From positions 1-37,011 of the forward strand of contig CANGGP010000033.1 of assembly GCA_947453445.1 (NCBI GenBank): 37,011 bases of DNA. Reading direction: 5' to 3'. Positions 17,171 to 27,149 of this stretch are shown here, in pieces (within the stretch, counting starts at the first letter, position 1; each line of letters opens with the position of its first letter). Source of the stretch: Sphingobacteriaceae bacterium (GTDB lineage Bacteria > Bacteroidota > Bacteroidia > B-17B0 > Aurantibacillaceae). Under the pieces are notes generated by a model. It ran no database searches. It had not been told where the DNA came from and was given only the letters and a program-made list of their open reading frames with translations. Made by a program: the position numbers and the translations under genes.

Positions 17171-17653
17171 TTATTTTAAACCGTCATTTTTGCGCATAAA
17201 TTCAAATATTTTCCTGGCCTGATCATCGTTTAAACTTTGATTGGGCATTCTCACCAAACACAACTCCAACATGGCTTGTGCTTCAGGATCTTTGTCAATC
17301 ATTGGGTCAGGATTTGTAATAAAATTGAGTATCCACTCACCGGCACGGCGTTTGGTTACATTTTTCCAGCCAGGGCCAACCAATTTTTCTTCTGTGTATT
17401 TGTGGCATGAATTACATTTAACTGAGGCGGTTGCTTCCCCCTCTTTCGCCATGGCTTCATCCAATTTGTCAGTTAAAACCAATGTTTCTGCAGTCCATTT
17501 ACCTTCTCCCCTTTTAGGATCATAATTTTCAGGATCAGGGACCATGCTTTTAACTTGTTCGCCGCCACCAGCCGCGCTTGATTTAGACCCACCGCCACAG
17601 CTAATAAGCACTGCTACCAATGAGAAAAGGGAAAAAATGAGTGTTTTTTTCAT
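17171..17653 (-). CDS. Mono-haem cytochrome c lipoprotein of the nos operon
   Basis: This 160-residue lipoprotein (LISC, Cys19) has a glycine/serine spacer and a class I cytochrome c domain. The haem motif is CNSCH (80-84), and the likely axial methionine is in LVRMPNQ (Met136). Conserved class I pieces include LVGPGWKNV and ARKIFEFMRK. It is the first gene of the nos operon, directly under two FNR-like boxes and TAAATTTG, and nosZ starts 5 nt after its stop. It is the obvious electron donor to the CuA site of NosZ; that is inferred from position and from similar clade II clusters. Confidence 0.93.
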   Translation of the reverse strand: MKKTLIFSLFSLVAVLISCGGGSKSSAAGGGEQVKSMVPDPENYDPKRGEGKWTAETLVLTDKLDEAMAKEGEATASVKCNSCHKYTEEKLVGPGWKNVTKRRAGEWILNFITNPDPMIDKDPEAQAMLELCLVRMPNQSLNDDQARKIFEFMRKNDGLK

Positions 17654-17666
17654 AAATATTTTTTAA

Positions 17667-17674
17667 CAAATTTA
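17667..17674 (-). promoter_or_regulatory. nos operon promoter -7 element (TAAATTTG)
   Basis: On the minus strand TAAATTTG matches TAnnTTTG exactly, 13 nt before the cytochrome c start. The proximal FNR-like box ends 23 nt upstream, the same spacing as before the second Crp/Fnr gene. Confidence 0.7.
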
Positions 17675-17697
17675 AAGGTCTAAGTTAAATTAATATT

Positions 17698-17711
17698 ATG
17701 ATTGTAATCAT
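17698..17711 (-). promoter_or_regulatory. FNR-like operator, proximal to nos operon
   Basis: ATGATT-GT-AATCAT lies inside a longer palindrome (17693-17716, 11-bp arms around GT). Its centre is about 41-42 nt from the predicted start of transcription, a class II activator position. Both Crp/Fnr proteins in the window have the matching ETVIR recognition helix. Confidence 0.75.
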
Positions 17712-17741
17712 AATATGAAATTTAGAAGCCATATTTAAAAT

Positions 17742-17755
17742 ATGATTATAATCAT
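17742..17755 (-). promoter_or_regulatory. FNR-like operator, distal to nos operon
   Basis: ATGATT-AT-AATCAT lies inside a perfect 22-bp palindrome (17738-17759). Its centre is 44 bp from that of the proximal box, close to four helical turns, so two dimers could sit on nearly the same DNA face. The rest of the gap to 17996 shows no gene. Confidence 0.7.
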
Positions 17756-17996
17756 ATTTATAATATTACCAATAAAGCATCTTAATGATTACATATCGAA
17801 TTTTCATGTTTATTCAATAAAAATGGCATTTCGATGATACAAAGTAACCTTTTGGGAATGACCAAAAAATAATGGCGAAAAACGTTTTTGTGAATGCTGG
17901 TGTGAATTTACTTCAGGTACATCTCGAAGTCTTTTTAATGGCATTAATTCTTAAGCTTTATAAAACTTCATACACGATTATATATGCACAAAAAAA

Positions 17997-18023
17997 AAGG
18001 TTGTCTCTTTTAAAGACAACCTT
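17997..18023 (-). terminator. Intrinsic terminator of the glycine-rich T9SS gene
   Basis: AAGGTTGTCT (17997-18006) pairs perfectly with AGACAACCTT (18014-18023) around a 7-nt loop. On the minus strand the stem is followed by a long T-run. It lies 24 nt after the stop of the gene starting at 20770. Confidence 0.85.
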
Positions 18024-18046
18024 CTAAAATAAAGTTTATTGCTAAT

Positions 18047-20770
18047 TTACTTACTCACCACAATCTTTTGGTTTATTTCTTTTTCGTGGCTTATGCCACT
18101 TACAAAATAAACACCATTTGACAAGCCGCTTACATGCATTTCAAAATGATTGCTTTCATCAAGTTTTAAGTTTTGAACCAATTGACCCAATGCATTCATG
18201 AGTTTTAATTCGATGGCTTGTTGCGATTGAATTTTGAAATCACCAGCACTTGGATTTGGATAAACAATTAACGCATCATTATTTTGAGATAATTCATTTA
18301 ATCCTGTACATGCATTTACTTTCACTTGAACTGATGCAGTACCTGAACAAGCGTTTGACCCTATACCAACCACCGAATAGTTGTATGTAGTTACCAAGCT
18401 TGAAGTCACAGCAAAAGAAGCGGTTGATGCACCTGTACTCCAGCTATAGCTTGTAGCACCAGATGCAGAAACACTATTGCTTTCGCCCTTACACATTGCA
18501 CTTCTTGATGCCACAGCCGTAACCGTTGGGTTAGGCAATACATTCACTTGAATTGATGCTGCACTTGGACAATTTACGCCGGCTGATGTAGTTAATGCCG
18601 TTAATGAATAAATGGTGTTAACAGAAGGTGTTACCAATATGCCTGCAGTTGTAAATCCATTGCTCCAATTGTATGTGTTTGCCTGTGATGCGCTTAATGT
18701 AGCAGATCCACCCGAACAAACAGCCGTATTACCTGATATACTAAGTGTTGGAATAAACACTGAAATTGCAATGGTTTCAGTTGTACTACAACCACTTGTA
18801 CTACCGGTAACTGTATAAATACTATTTGATGTAGGATTAACAGTAATTGAATTATTGTTTGAACTGTTACTCCAAGTATAAGTTGTTGCACCGCTTGCCG
18901 TTATATCAACCGGATCGCCTGAACAAACAAGACTTTTGTTGGCAAGCAATGTAATAGAAGGACTAGCCAAAGCAATTACCACTGCATTTGCAGCAGAAGT
19001 ACAACCAAATGAATTTGTACCAACAACCTGGTAATTGGTTGGTATATTTGGTGTAACGGTAATGGCTGAACCGGTTTGACTGCCAACCGACCAAGTATAA
19101 CTAAGCGCACCACTGGCACTTAAATTAACAGGTAAACCCGAACACAACGAAGTTAATGTTGGTGTTACAACAATCGTAGGAATTGGTAATGCATTTACAG
19201 CTACTGTTGCAACGCCGGCACATGTACCATCGGATGCAATTACAGTGTAAATTGTATTTACTTGCGGACTCACAAGCATACTGCCTGTTGTATTGCTCAC
19301 CGGAAACCATGTGTAACTGTTTGCTGCAGAAGCAGTGTTTAATGATGCAGTGTTTCCAGCACAAACAACGGTTGGTGATGCAATCAATGTAACCGGAAGC
19401 GGTGCAACCGAAATGGTTGTTATCGCCGTTCCTGTTCCACAACCATTTTGACCGATTACGGAATAACTACTTGTAACAGTTGGCGTAAAGCCTACACCGT
19501 TGGTTACGCCATTATTCCATGTATAAGATAAAGCGCCACTTGCTGTTAAGGTAGCTGTTTGACCCAAACATGCTTGGTTTGTGCTACTTGTTACAGAGAT
19601 AGAAGGTAAGCCATTTGAAACGGTAACAGTTAGTACTCTTGAAGTTGTACAATTTGAAGCAGATGTTGCCGTTAGTGTATAAGCAGTTGTAACTGAAGGT
19701 GAAACCACCACTGAAGAAGTGCTTGCACCTGTACTCCATGAGTAGTTACTTACAGCACTGGTTGTGAGTGTTACGCTTTGTCCGGCACAAATGCTCGGAT
19801 TTAAAGTATTTGAAGTTGATGGTACAAGTGAGATGTTACAAAGTTCAGTAATGATCACAAAACCGTTGCCGGTTACATCAGGACAATTAGTATAACCTGT
19901 TGCTCCAAACATGGCAGTTGAACCGCTGGTTACACCGCCCAAATAGGCCGATCCACCACCACCGGCTACACCGGCATTACTGGTTTGAACGCCACCTGCG
20001 CCACCTGCATATCCGCCGCCGCCGCCGCCGGCACTACCTGTTGAACCACTCGAAGAAGGTCCGGCAGATCCACCTTGTCCGCCACCTGTACCCGGTTGCC
20101 CGATAGATGAACCGGCACTGCTGCCGCCACCGCCGCCGCCTGTGTTTGTACCGTTAGCTGTGGTCACTGAACCTAAGCCCGGCGAAGCTCCGTTTGCACC
20201 GGCACCGCCACCACCTGTAGTGATGGCACCTGAGCTGGCAATATTATCACCATTTGCGCCAACAGCGCCACCGCCATTGCCACCTACTGCAACAGATTGA
20301 CTCATTAAGGTACTGCCATAATAAGCAGCACCACCACCACCACCTGCAACAATAATTCTATTTAATGCGCCTGTACCACCAACACGAATATCAGTAGCAC
20401 CGCCGCCACCGCCACCCGAACGACCAACAGCAGCACCGCCACCGCCGCCATTCCATCCACCGGCTCCTGCAGAGGCACTGGTACCTGTAGCAGGAAATCC
20501 TTTTCCGCCAACCAAAATATTTAAAAGCGTTCCGCTTGTAGTTACATTATATACACCTTGTGATAATCCACCCTTGCCTCCACCACCAAGTGAAGTAATT
20601 GATCCGCCATCGGCAGCCCAACATTTAATGCCCCAAACACCTACAGGTAATGTGAGTGTTTGTATTGCACCTGTGTATGCAAATGTGTAAGTTAATTGTG
20701 CATGCGATGTAACCGACAGAAACAAAGCAAGAACAAGCAATCCTTTAAACTTTAAATAATTTTTTTTCAT
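18047..20770 (-). CDS. T9SS-exported adhesin-like protein, glycine-rich domain plus 7 Ig-like repeats
   Basis: This 907-residue protein has a signal peptide (FKGLLVLALFLSVTSHAQ) and a glycine-rich domain (about 27-310). The latter has long Gly runs and the pieces GGGGGGATDIRVGG and RIIVAGGGGG, as in glycine-rich domains related to those of ALK-type receptors. Seven Ig-like repeats of about 75-80 residues follow. Each opens with a Cys-x-Gly type segment and a short strand such as LTASGALSYTW, and each ends in YTV-type strands. The end is a T9SS type A sorting domain (VYPNPSAGDFKI, GVYFVSG). It is predicted to be surface-exposed or secreted. Its repeat array is collinear with that of the gene at 33406-35787. 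High GC in the glycine segment simply reflects Gly codons. Confidence 0.85.
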   Translation of the reverse strand: MKKNYLKFKGLLVLALFLSVTSHAQLTYTFAYTGAIQTLTLPVGVWGIKCWAADGGSITSLGGGGKGGLSQGVYNVTTSGTLLNILVGGKGFPATGTSASAGAGGWNGGGGGAAVGRSGGGGGGATDIRVGGTGALNRIIVAGGGGGAAYYGSTLMSQSVAVGGNGGGAVGANGDNIASSGAITTGGGGAGANGASPGLGSVTTANGTNTGGGGGGSSAGSSIGQPGTGGGQGGSAGPSSSGSTGSAGGGGGGYAGGAGGVQTSNAGVAGGGGSAYLGGVTSGSTAMFGATGYTNCPDVTGNGFVIITELCNISLVPSTSNTLNPSICAGQSVTLTTSAVSNYSWSTGASTSSVVVSPSVTTAYTLTATSASNCTTSRVLTVTVSNGLPSISVTSSTNQACLGQTATLTASGALSYTWNNGVTNGVGFTPTVTSSYSVIGQNGCGTGTAITTISVAPLPVTLIASPTVVCAGNTASLNTASAANSYTWFPVSNTTGSMLVSPQVNTIYTVIASDGTCAGVATVAVNALPIPTIVVTPTLTSLCSGLPVNLSASGALSYTWSVGSQTGSAITVTPNIPTNYQVVGTNSFGCTSAANAVVIALASPSITLLANKSLVCSGDPVDITASGATTYTWSNSSNNNSITVNPTSNSIYTVTGSTSGCSTTETIAISVFIPTLSISGNTAVCSGGSATLSASQANTYNWSNGFTTAGILVTPSVNTIYSLTALTTSAGVNCPSAASIQVNVLPNPTVTAVASRSAMCKGESNSVSASGATSYSWSTGASTASFAVTSSLVTTYNYSVVGIGSNACSGTASVQVKVNACTGLNELSQNNDALIVYPNPSAGDFKIQSQQAIELKLMNALGQLVQNLKLDESNHFEMHVSGLSNGVYFVSGISHEKEINQKIVVSK

Positions 20771-22294
<1,524 letters not shown>

Positions 22295-22362
22295 AAATAA
22301 TGCAAAAGCCTTTGTTTATATACACGCAGGTTGTAATTTAGTAACATTAAAAGATAGGAATT

Positions 22363-23691
22363 ATGGATCCGTTGAAAGAAAAATTCAAATTAAAAGCCGA
22401 AGCTTTGTCGGCCGACATCAAAGATATTGTTAAGAATCACGGCGATCTTAAATTAGGCGAAATTACTGTAGCCCAAGTATACCAAGGTATGCGTGGCATG
22501 GTTGGCATGGTAACGGAAACCTCACGTTTAGATCCTGAAGAAGGTATTCGTTTTAGAGGTTATACAATTCCTGAATTGCGAAAGCAATTGCCTAAAGCAC
22601 CGGGTGGCACTGAGCCATTGCCTGAAGGTATTTTTTATTTAATGTTGGTTGGTGAATTGCCATCGCAAGATGATGTTACTTTTATTACAACAGAGTGGAC
22701 CAAGCGTAACAATGTACCAAAACACGTTTTCGACGTGATTGAAGCATTACCGGTTGATACACATCCGATGACACAATTTGTTGTAGGTGTAATGGCCATG
22801 CAACGTGAATCGGTTTTTGCCAAAGCTTATGCTAAGGGCATTAACAAAAAAGATTATTGGGATTATGTTTATGAAGACAGCATGAACCTGATTGCACGCT
22901 TGCCAAGAATTGCAGCATACATTTACCGTAGAAAATACAAAGGCGGCATTCACATTGAACCTGATCACAAATTAGATTGGGCAGCCAATTTTGCACACAT
23001 GTTGGGTTACGAAGAATTCGACATGAAACGTTTAATGCGTTTGTATTTAACCATCCATGTTGATCATGAAGGAGGTAACGTTTCTGCACACACAACACAT
23101 TTGGTTGGTTCTGCATTAAGCGATCCATACTTGGCATTTGCAGCAGGCATGAATGGTTTGGCCGGTCCTTTGCACGGTTTAGCCAATCAAGAGGTTTTAA
23201 ATTGGATTATGGAATTGAAAGAATCTTTGGGTGGTGGCTTACCTACCAAAGAACAAATTGCAGAATACATCAAGAAAACTTTAACTGAAGGCAAGGTTGT
23301 GCCGGGTTACGGACATGCAGTATTGAGGAAAACAGATCCACGTTTTGCAGCGCAACAAGATTTTTACAAAACTTACATTAAGCACGATGATATTTGTGAA
23401 ATCGTGCAAATGGTTTATGAAGTGGCGCCTCCTATTTTAGAAGGTACAGGGAAAATTAAAAATCCTTGGCCAAACGTGGATGCCCATTCAGGTGCATTAT
23501 TGGTTCACTATGGCATGCACGAATACGATTTTTATACTGTATTATTTGGTGTTAGTAGAGCATTGGGTGTATTGGCCAGTTTAATTTGGGATAGAGCTAC
23601 CAACTCACCAATTGAAAGACCCGGTTCATTAACCACCGAAAATATCAAATCAAAAATAAATGCAGCAAAAGAAGCTGCAGCAAAAGCTTAA
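22363..23691 (+). CDS. gltA: Citrate synthase, eukaryotic-like
   Basis: This 442-residue citrate synthase condenses acetyl-CoA and oxaloacetate. The catalytic parts are HVDHEGGNVSAHTTHLVGSA (first His region), GLAGPLHGLANQEVL, GYGHAVLRKTDPR (second His) and PNVDAHSGALL (Asp). Sequence features, including MRGMVGMVTETSRLDPEEGI and FRGYTIPEL near the N-terminus, resemble the mitochondrial-type enzyme more than the NADH-inhibited hexameric proteobacterial one; such forms occur in some Bacteroidota. The lysine/alanine-rich tail ends the protein. It probably shares a transcript with enolase and ends at a strong terminator. Confidence 0.95.
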   Translation: MDPLKEKFKLKAEALSADIKDIVKNHGDLKLGEITVAQVYQGMRGMVGMVTETSRLDPEEGIRFRGYTIPELRKQLPKAPGGTEPLPEGIFYLMLVGELPSQDDVTFITTEWTKRNNVPKHVFDVIEALPVDTHPMTQFVVGVMAMQRESVFAKAYAKGINKKDYWDYVYEDSMNLIARLPRIAAYIYRRKYKGGIHIEPDHKLDWAANFAHMLGYEEFDMKRLMRLYLTIHVDHEGGNVSAHTTHLVGSALSDPYLAFAAGMNGLAGPLHGLANQEVLNWIMELKESLGGGLPTKEQIAEYIKKTLTEGKVVPGYGHAVLRKTDPRFAAQQDFYKTYIKHDDICEIVQMVYEVAPPILEGTGKIKNPWPNVDAHSGALLVHYGMHEYDFYTVLFGVSRALGVLASLIWDRATNSPIERPGSLTTENIKSKINAAKEAAAKA

Positions 23692-23708
23692 TCAATTTTT
23701 CAATTTTT

Positions 23709-23737
23709 AAAGCCGATTCTTTCGAGTCGGCTTTTTT
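23709..23737 (+). terminator. Intrinsic terminator after citrate synthase
   Basis: AAAGCCGATTC (23709-23719) pairs with GAGTCGGCTTT (23724-23734) with one wobble pair and a TTTC loop, followed by T residues. Confidence 0.88.
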
Positions 23738-23793
23738 TATGTGTTTTTCTGTTAAAATTGATATTTTATCGACAAAAGTGAGTTTTTTATCGT

Positions 23794-23801
23794 TAAATTT
23801 G
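23794..23801 (+). promoter_or_regulatory. Bacteroidota promoter word TAAATTTG
   Basis: An exact TAnnTTTG match lies upstream of the STAS-like gene, in the gap after the citrate synthase terminator. Two short TTTTATCG-like repeats precede it (about 23764 and 23785). Confidence 0.5.
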
Positions 23802-23919
23802 AATCGTTAATGGGAGTGATTAAGCAATTCGTCCATTCCAACATGTTAAAGGCATGGTGGGCAAGCTAATTCTCAATTGCATACACAACAAAACAAATCA
23901 ACAAGGCGCGAAAAACAAA

Positions 23920-24342
23920 ATGAAAGTTACTTATTCAACCACCATCGAACTGCCATTTGCAAGTATTTACTTTAAGAAGGAAGGATATATTCATCTGCAT
24001 TTTAAGAATCACTCTACCAATTTGGAAGAAAGCAAAAAACTATTTGCCACCGTTCGCAAAAATTCACCTTGGGAAAAATGTCCTTTTTTAATTAGTGGAG
24101 AAGATTTTTCGAGTCAGGATAAAGAATCCAAAGCATTTAATACAAGTGCTGAAGTTAGCAAACACATGTCGGCACAAGCTTTTATCGTGTCGAATTCAAT
24201 ACAAAAAATTACAGTTAATTTTTTTGTAAAAATGTTCAAACCGGCAGTACCATTAAAGATTTTCACCAATGAGGCGGCGGCCATTCAATGGTTGATGTTG
24301 TATGTGCCCAATAATACTGAGGCTAAAAAACAAAAACAATAA
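23920..24342 (+). CDS. STAS/SpoIIAA-like (DUF7793-type) protein
   Basis: From the ATG at 23920 the protein has 140 residues. The frame is open back to an ATG at 23854, which would add 22 residues that do not look like the family. It has the alternating strand-helix pattern of STAS-like proteins: a first strand YIHLHFK, a helix with LEESKKLFATVRK, CPFLISGEDF, then AQAFIVSNSIQKITVNFFVKM and the closing VPLKIFTNEAAAIQWL. The last segment is typical of this Bacteroidota family. The biochemical role is not known; STAS-like proteins often bind partners in signalling. It is preceded by its own promoter word. Confidence 0.75.
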   Translation: MKVTYSTTIELPFASIYFKKEGYIHLHFKNHSTNLEESKKLFATVRKNSPWEKCPFLISGEDFSSQDKESKAFNTSAEVSKHMSAQAFIVSNSIQKITVNFFVKMFKPAVPLKIFTNEAAAIQWLMLYVPNNTEAKKQKQ

Positions 24343-24378
24343 TTAATATCCGGCTCTAATATTTGAACTTTATTCTCC

Positions 24379-24386
24379 TAAATTTG
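24379..24386 (+). promoter_or_regulatory. Bacteroidota promoter word TAAATTTG
   Basis: An exact TAnnTTTG match stands 19 nt before the glutathione peroxidase ATG. Confidence 0.65.
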
Positions 24387-24405
24387 TTCTACAATAAACA
24401 AACAC

Positions 24406-24981
24406 ATGAAAAAAATTTTTTATAAAGTTTCGAAAACCTTTGCATTCATAATCAGCATAATCAGCTTAATGAGCGCTTCTTCAAAAAAGTACACATCCCC
24501 TATTCCACCCAACAGTAAGATTTACGATTTTAAATTAAAAAGCATCGACGGCAAGGAGATGAGTTTATTACAGTTTAAAGGCAAAAAATTGTTGTTGGTG
24601 AATGTGGCCAGCGAATGTGGCTATACCCCGCAATACAAGAATTTACAAGCCTTACACGAAAAATACAAAGATAAATTGGTGGTGATTGGTTTTCCGGCCA
24701 ATAATTTTGGCGGTCAAGAACCGGGCAGCAGCGAAGAAATAAAAAGTTTTTGCTCTAAAAATTACCAAGTGTCATTTTTGATGATGGAGAAAATTAGCGT
24801 GAAAGGAAAAGACACACATCCTCTGTATCAGTGGCTTTGTAACAAAGAACAAAACGGTACTTGTGAAGATTCACCATCATGGAATTTTTGCAAATACTTA
24901 ATTGATGAAAACGGAAAAATCATTAAGTTTTTTAAAAGCAATGTTGATCCTTTAAGTACCGACATTACAAGTTTATTGTAA
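24406..24981 (+). CDS. Glutathione peroxidase-family thiol peroxidase
   Basis: This 191-residue protein has an N-terminal hydrophobic segment (about 10-25) that may be a signal peptide or anchor, then a glutathione-peroxidase/thioredoxin fold. The peroxidatic Cys71 is in VASECGYTPQYKNL, the second motif is VVIGFPANNFGGQEPGS (with Gln), and Trp/Asn are in SPSWNFCKYLID. It is the Cys rather than selenocysteine form and would reduce peroxides, probably with thioredoxin-type donors. The peptide suggests a periplasmic or membrane-facing location. Its stop region overlaps the end of the convergent rsmE gene by 9 nt. Confidence 0.92.
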   Translation: MKKIFYKVSKTFAFIISIISLMSASSKKYTSPIPPNSKIYDFKLKSIDGKEMSLLQFKGKKLLLVNVASECGYTPQYKNLQALHEKYKDKLVVIGFPANNFGGQEPGSSEEIKSFCSKNYQVSFLMMEKISVKGKDTHPLYQWLCNKEQNGTCEDSPSWNFCKYLIDENGKIIKFFKSNVDPLSTDITSLL

Positions 24982-25677
24982 AGGCTGAAGCAGCGATGCT
25001 GCCATGCAAACATACAAACCTGCTGTTTCGGTGCGCAATCGGGTTTGGCCTAAATCAATTGATTTTACTTGTTGCGCTTGCGCAAGCCTTAACTCTTCAC
25101 TTGTAAAATCACCTTCAGGACCAATCATCACCAAAGTGTTGTGTTCTAAGAATTGGATTGATTGAATGGGTGTTTTAATGTTTTGATGACAATGTGCCAA
25201 TAATTTTTGCTCACATGTATTTTGCTTAATAAAATTTTCGAAAGTCATTAAGGTATTTACTTTCGGAATATATGCTTGTAAGCTTTGTTTGGCTGCACTT
25301 TCAACAATCTTTTGGATGCGGTCGATTTTCAAATTAACCCGCTCCGAATTTTTGCATTGGATAAAAGTAATTTCATCCAAACCAATTTCCACACATTTTT
25401 CAATCATCCATTCAATGCGATCGATTTGTTTGGTGGGGGCAATGGCCAAGTGCAATAGGTAATTTCGCTTCGGCTGCAACACAGGTAGGCCAATTAATTG
25501 TACAGTACATGATTTTTCAGAAACCAAATCAAGAATTCCTTCAGCAAATAAACCTTTGCCATCAATTAAGGCTACCTTATCACCTGCCTTTTTGCGCAAC
25601 ACTTTACAACAATGCCAACTTTCTTCGGCTTGCATCAAGGCTCGGTTGTTTTCAAAATGCGCAATAAAAATATTCAT
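24973..25677 (-). CDS. rsmE: 16S rRNA (uracil-1498-N3) methyltransferase RsmE
   Basis: This 234-residue SPOUT-class methyltransferase matches RsmE in length. An N-terminal PUA-like part (about 1-70, with HCCKVLRKKAGDKVALIDG) precedes the SPOUT domain with the knot motifs VMIGPEGDFTSEEL and SIDLGQTRLRTETAGLYV, which bind S-adenosylmethionine. It methylates the decoding region of 16S rRNA. It lies 9 nt downstream of ruvX on the same strand and is probably co-transcribed with it. Its 3' end overlaps the 3' end of the glutathione peroxidase gene by 9 nt. Confidence 0.95.
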   Translation of the reverse strand: MNIFIAHFENNRALMQAEESWHCCKVLRKKAGDKVALIDGKGLFAEGILDLVSEKSCTVQLIGLPVLQPKRNYLLHLAIAPTKQIDRIEWMIEKCVEIGLDEITFIQCKNSERVNLKIDRIQKIVESAAKQSLQAYIPKVNTLMTFENFIKQNTCEQKLLAHCHQNIKTPIQSIQFLEHNTLVMIGPEGDFTSEELRLAQAQQVKSIDLGQTRLRTETAGLYVCMAASLLQPLQ

Positions 25678-25686
25678 GTTATAAAA

Positions 25687-26100
25687 TTAAAGATTGGCCT
25701 GCATATAATCTTGTAAAATAATAATGGCCGAAATACTGTCAACCATTTCTTTATTTTGACGATCCTTCTTTTTTAATCCACCGGCCAACATGGTTTGTTT
25801 GGCAATGGCACTGGTAAAACGTTCGTCGTAACGCTCAATGCGTTTATCAGGAAACTTCTTTTTTAAATTTTGCACAAAGGGATCGATAAATCGCGCGCTT
25901 TGACTTTTGTTGTTTTGCAAAGTTTTTGGTTCGCCAACCACAATAATATCAACAGTTTCTTTATTTAAATACTGCTCCAAAAAAACCATTAAATCTTTGC
26001 TGTGTATGGTATCTAAGCCACTGGCAATAATCCTTAATGGATCTGTCACTGCCAATCCAACCCTTTTACTGCCATAATCAATCGCTAGAATTCTTCCCAT
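25687..26100 (-). CDS. ruvX: RuvX/YqgF-family Holliday junction resolvase-like protein
   Basis: This 137-residue protein has the RNase H-like fold of YqgF. It opens with RILAIDYGSKRVGLAVTDP, has IIVVGEPKTL in the middle, FVQNLKKKFPDKRIERYDER and FTSAIAKQTM, and ends with DSISAIIILQDYM, supplying the acidic residues of the family. YqgF proteins act on pre-16S rRNA 5' ends and/or Holliday junctions. It precedes rsmE with a 9-nt gap, so both could be one rRNA-related operon. It is divergent from pfkA across about 29 nt, leaving little room for both promoters; TACTTTTA, one mismatch to TAnnTTTG, lies on the minus strand in this gap. Confidence 0.95.
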   Translation of the reverse strand: MGRILAIDYGSKRVGLAVTDPLRIIASGLDTIHSKDLMVFLEQYLNKETVDIIVVGEPKTLQNNKSQSARFIDPFVQNLKKKFPDKRIERYDERFTSAIAKQTMLAGGLKKKDRQNKEMVDSISAIIILQDYMQANL

Positions 26101-26129
26101 TAAAAAATAAAAGTACGTAAATTAGATTG

Positions 26130-27101
26130 ATGATTAAAAAAATAGGCGTTTTAACTTCGGGTGGCGATTCACCGGGAATGAATGCATGCATTAGAGCCAT
26201 TGTGCGTACAGCCAATTATCACCACATTGAAGTAATTGGATTTAAAAATGGTTATGAAGGTTTAATCGACAATGTATTTGTGCCTTTAAAACGCGAAAGT
26301 GTTTCGGGTATTATACACAAAGGCGGAACGATTTTAAAAACGGCGCGCAGCAAAAGATTTATGACTGATGAGGGGCTCAAGCAAGCCCAATCAAACATTT
26401 TGAAACATCAAATCAACGGCTTAATTATTATTGGAGGAGACGGCTCATTTAAAGGCGCCATGGCTTTAAACAATGGTTTGAATATTCCTATTGTAGGTTG
26501 TGCAGGCACCATCGACAATGATTTGGTGGGCACCGATTTTACAATTGGCTATGATACCGCCATCAATACCGTGGTTGAAGCGATTGATAAAATTAGGGAT
26601 ACAGCCGAAAGTCACGACCGTATTTTTGTGGTAGAAGTGATGGGGCGTGATGCAGGGCTAATTGCCTTACGCAGCGCCATTGCCAGTGGTGCCGAAGCTT
26701 TATTGATTCCTGAAATTAAAAATGATTTGGAAATGTTGGTGTCGAAAATAAAAAACTGGCGATCGTCAAAAAGCAGCAAAATAATTGTGGTGGCCGAGGG
26801 TGATGAAGCCGGGGGCGCTTATAAAATTGCTGAAGTCATTAAACGCGAATCGCCTGACTCAGATATTCGTGTGAGTATTTTGGGACATATTCAACGTGGC
26901 GGTAATCCAAGTTGTATGGAACGCGTGAATGCCAGCATTGTTGGTTATCATGCCGTGTTGGGATTACAAAACGGAGAAAGAAATAAAATGGTTGGCATCA
27001 TTAATAATGCTGTGGTGTTTACGCCCTTCGAAAAAGTGGTAAAGCATATCGACACAATTGATCCGGGATTAGAAAAAATGTTGGAAGTACTGAGTTCATA
27101 A
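26130..27101 (+). CDS. pfkA: 6-phosphofructokinase, ATP type
   Basis: This 323-residue PFK phosphorylates fructose-6-phosphate. The frame extends one codon to a TTG at 26127, but the ATG at 26130 gives the usual start MIKKIGVLTSGGDSPGMNA. The nucleotide motif is GGDGSFKGA and the catalytic loop is AGTIDNDLVGTDFTIGYDTA, with MGRDAGLIAL following. GGDGS together with GTIDND rather than GGDDT/KTIDND marks an ATP-dependent and not a pyrophosphate-dependent enzyme. Length matches bacterial PfkA. It is divergent from ruvX and ends at a strong hairpin shared with the convergent T9SS gene. Confidence 0.96.
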   Translation: MIKKIGVLTSGGDSPGMNACIRAIVRTANYHHIEVIGFKNGYEGLIDNVFVPLKRESVSGIIHKGGTILKTARSKRFMTDEGLKQAQSNILKHQINGLIIIGGDGSFKGAMALNNGLNIPIVGCAGTIDNDLVGTDFTIGYDTAINTVVEAIDKIRDTAESHDRIFVVEVMGRDAGLIALRSAIASGAEALLIPEIKNDLEMLVSKIKNWRSSKSSKIIVVAEGDEAGGAYKIAEVIKRESPDSDIRVSILGHIQRGGNPSCMERVNASIVGYHAVLGLQNGERNKMVGIINNAVVFTPFEKVVKHIDTIDPGLEKMLEVLSS

Positions 27102-27104
27102 AAA

Positions 27105-27132
27105 AAAGCCCAAACAGATGTTTGGGCTTTTT
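27105..27132. terminator. Bidirectional intrinsic terminator (pfkA / T9SS gene)
   Basis: AAAGCCCAAACA (27105-27116) pairs perfectly with TGTTTGGGCTTT (27119-27130). The 12-bp stem has A residues before it and T residues after it, so it can end transcription of pfkA on the plus strand and of the convergent T9SS gene on the minus strand. Confidence 0.9.
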
Positions 27133-27149
27133 GATTTGCTTATTGATTG

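Noticed and set aside
19900-20460. Very GC-rich stretch as a horizontally acquired island
   Set aside because: It encodes the glycine-rich domain; GGN codons explain the composition.
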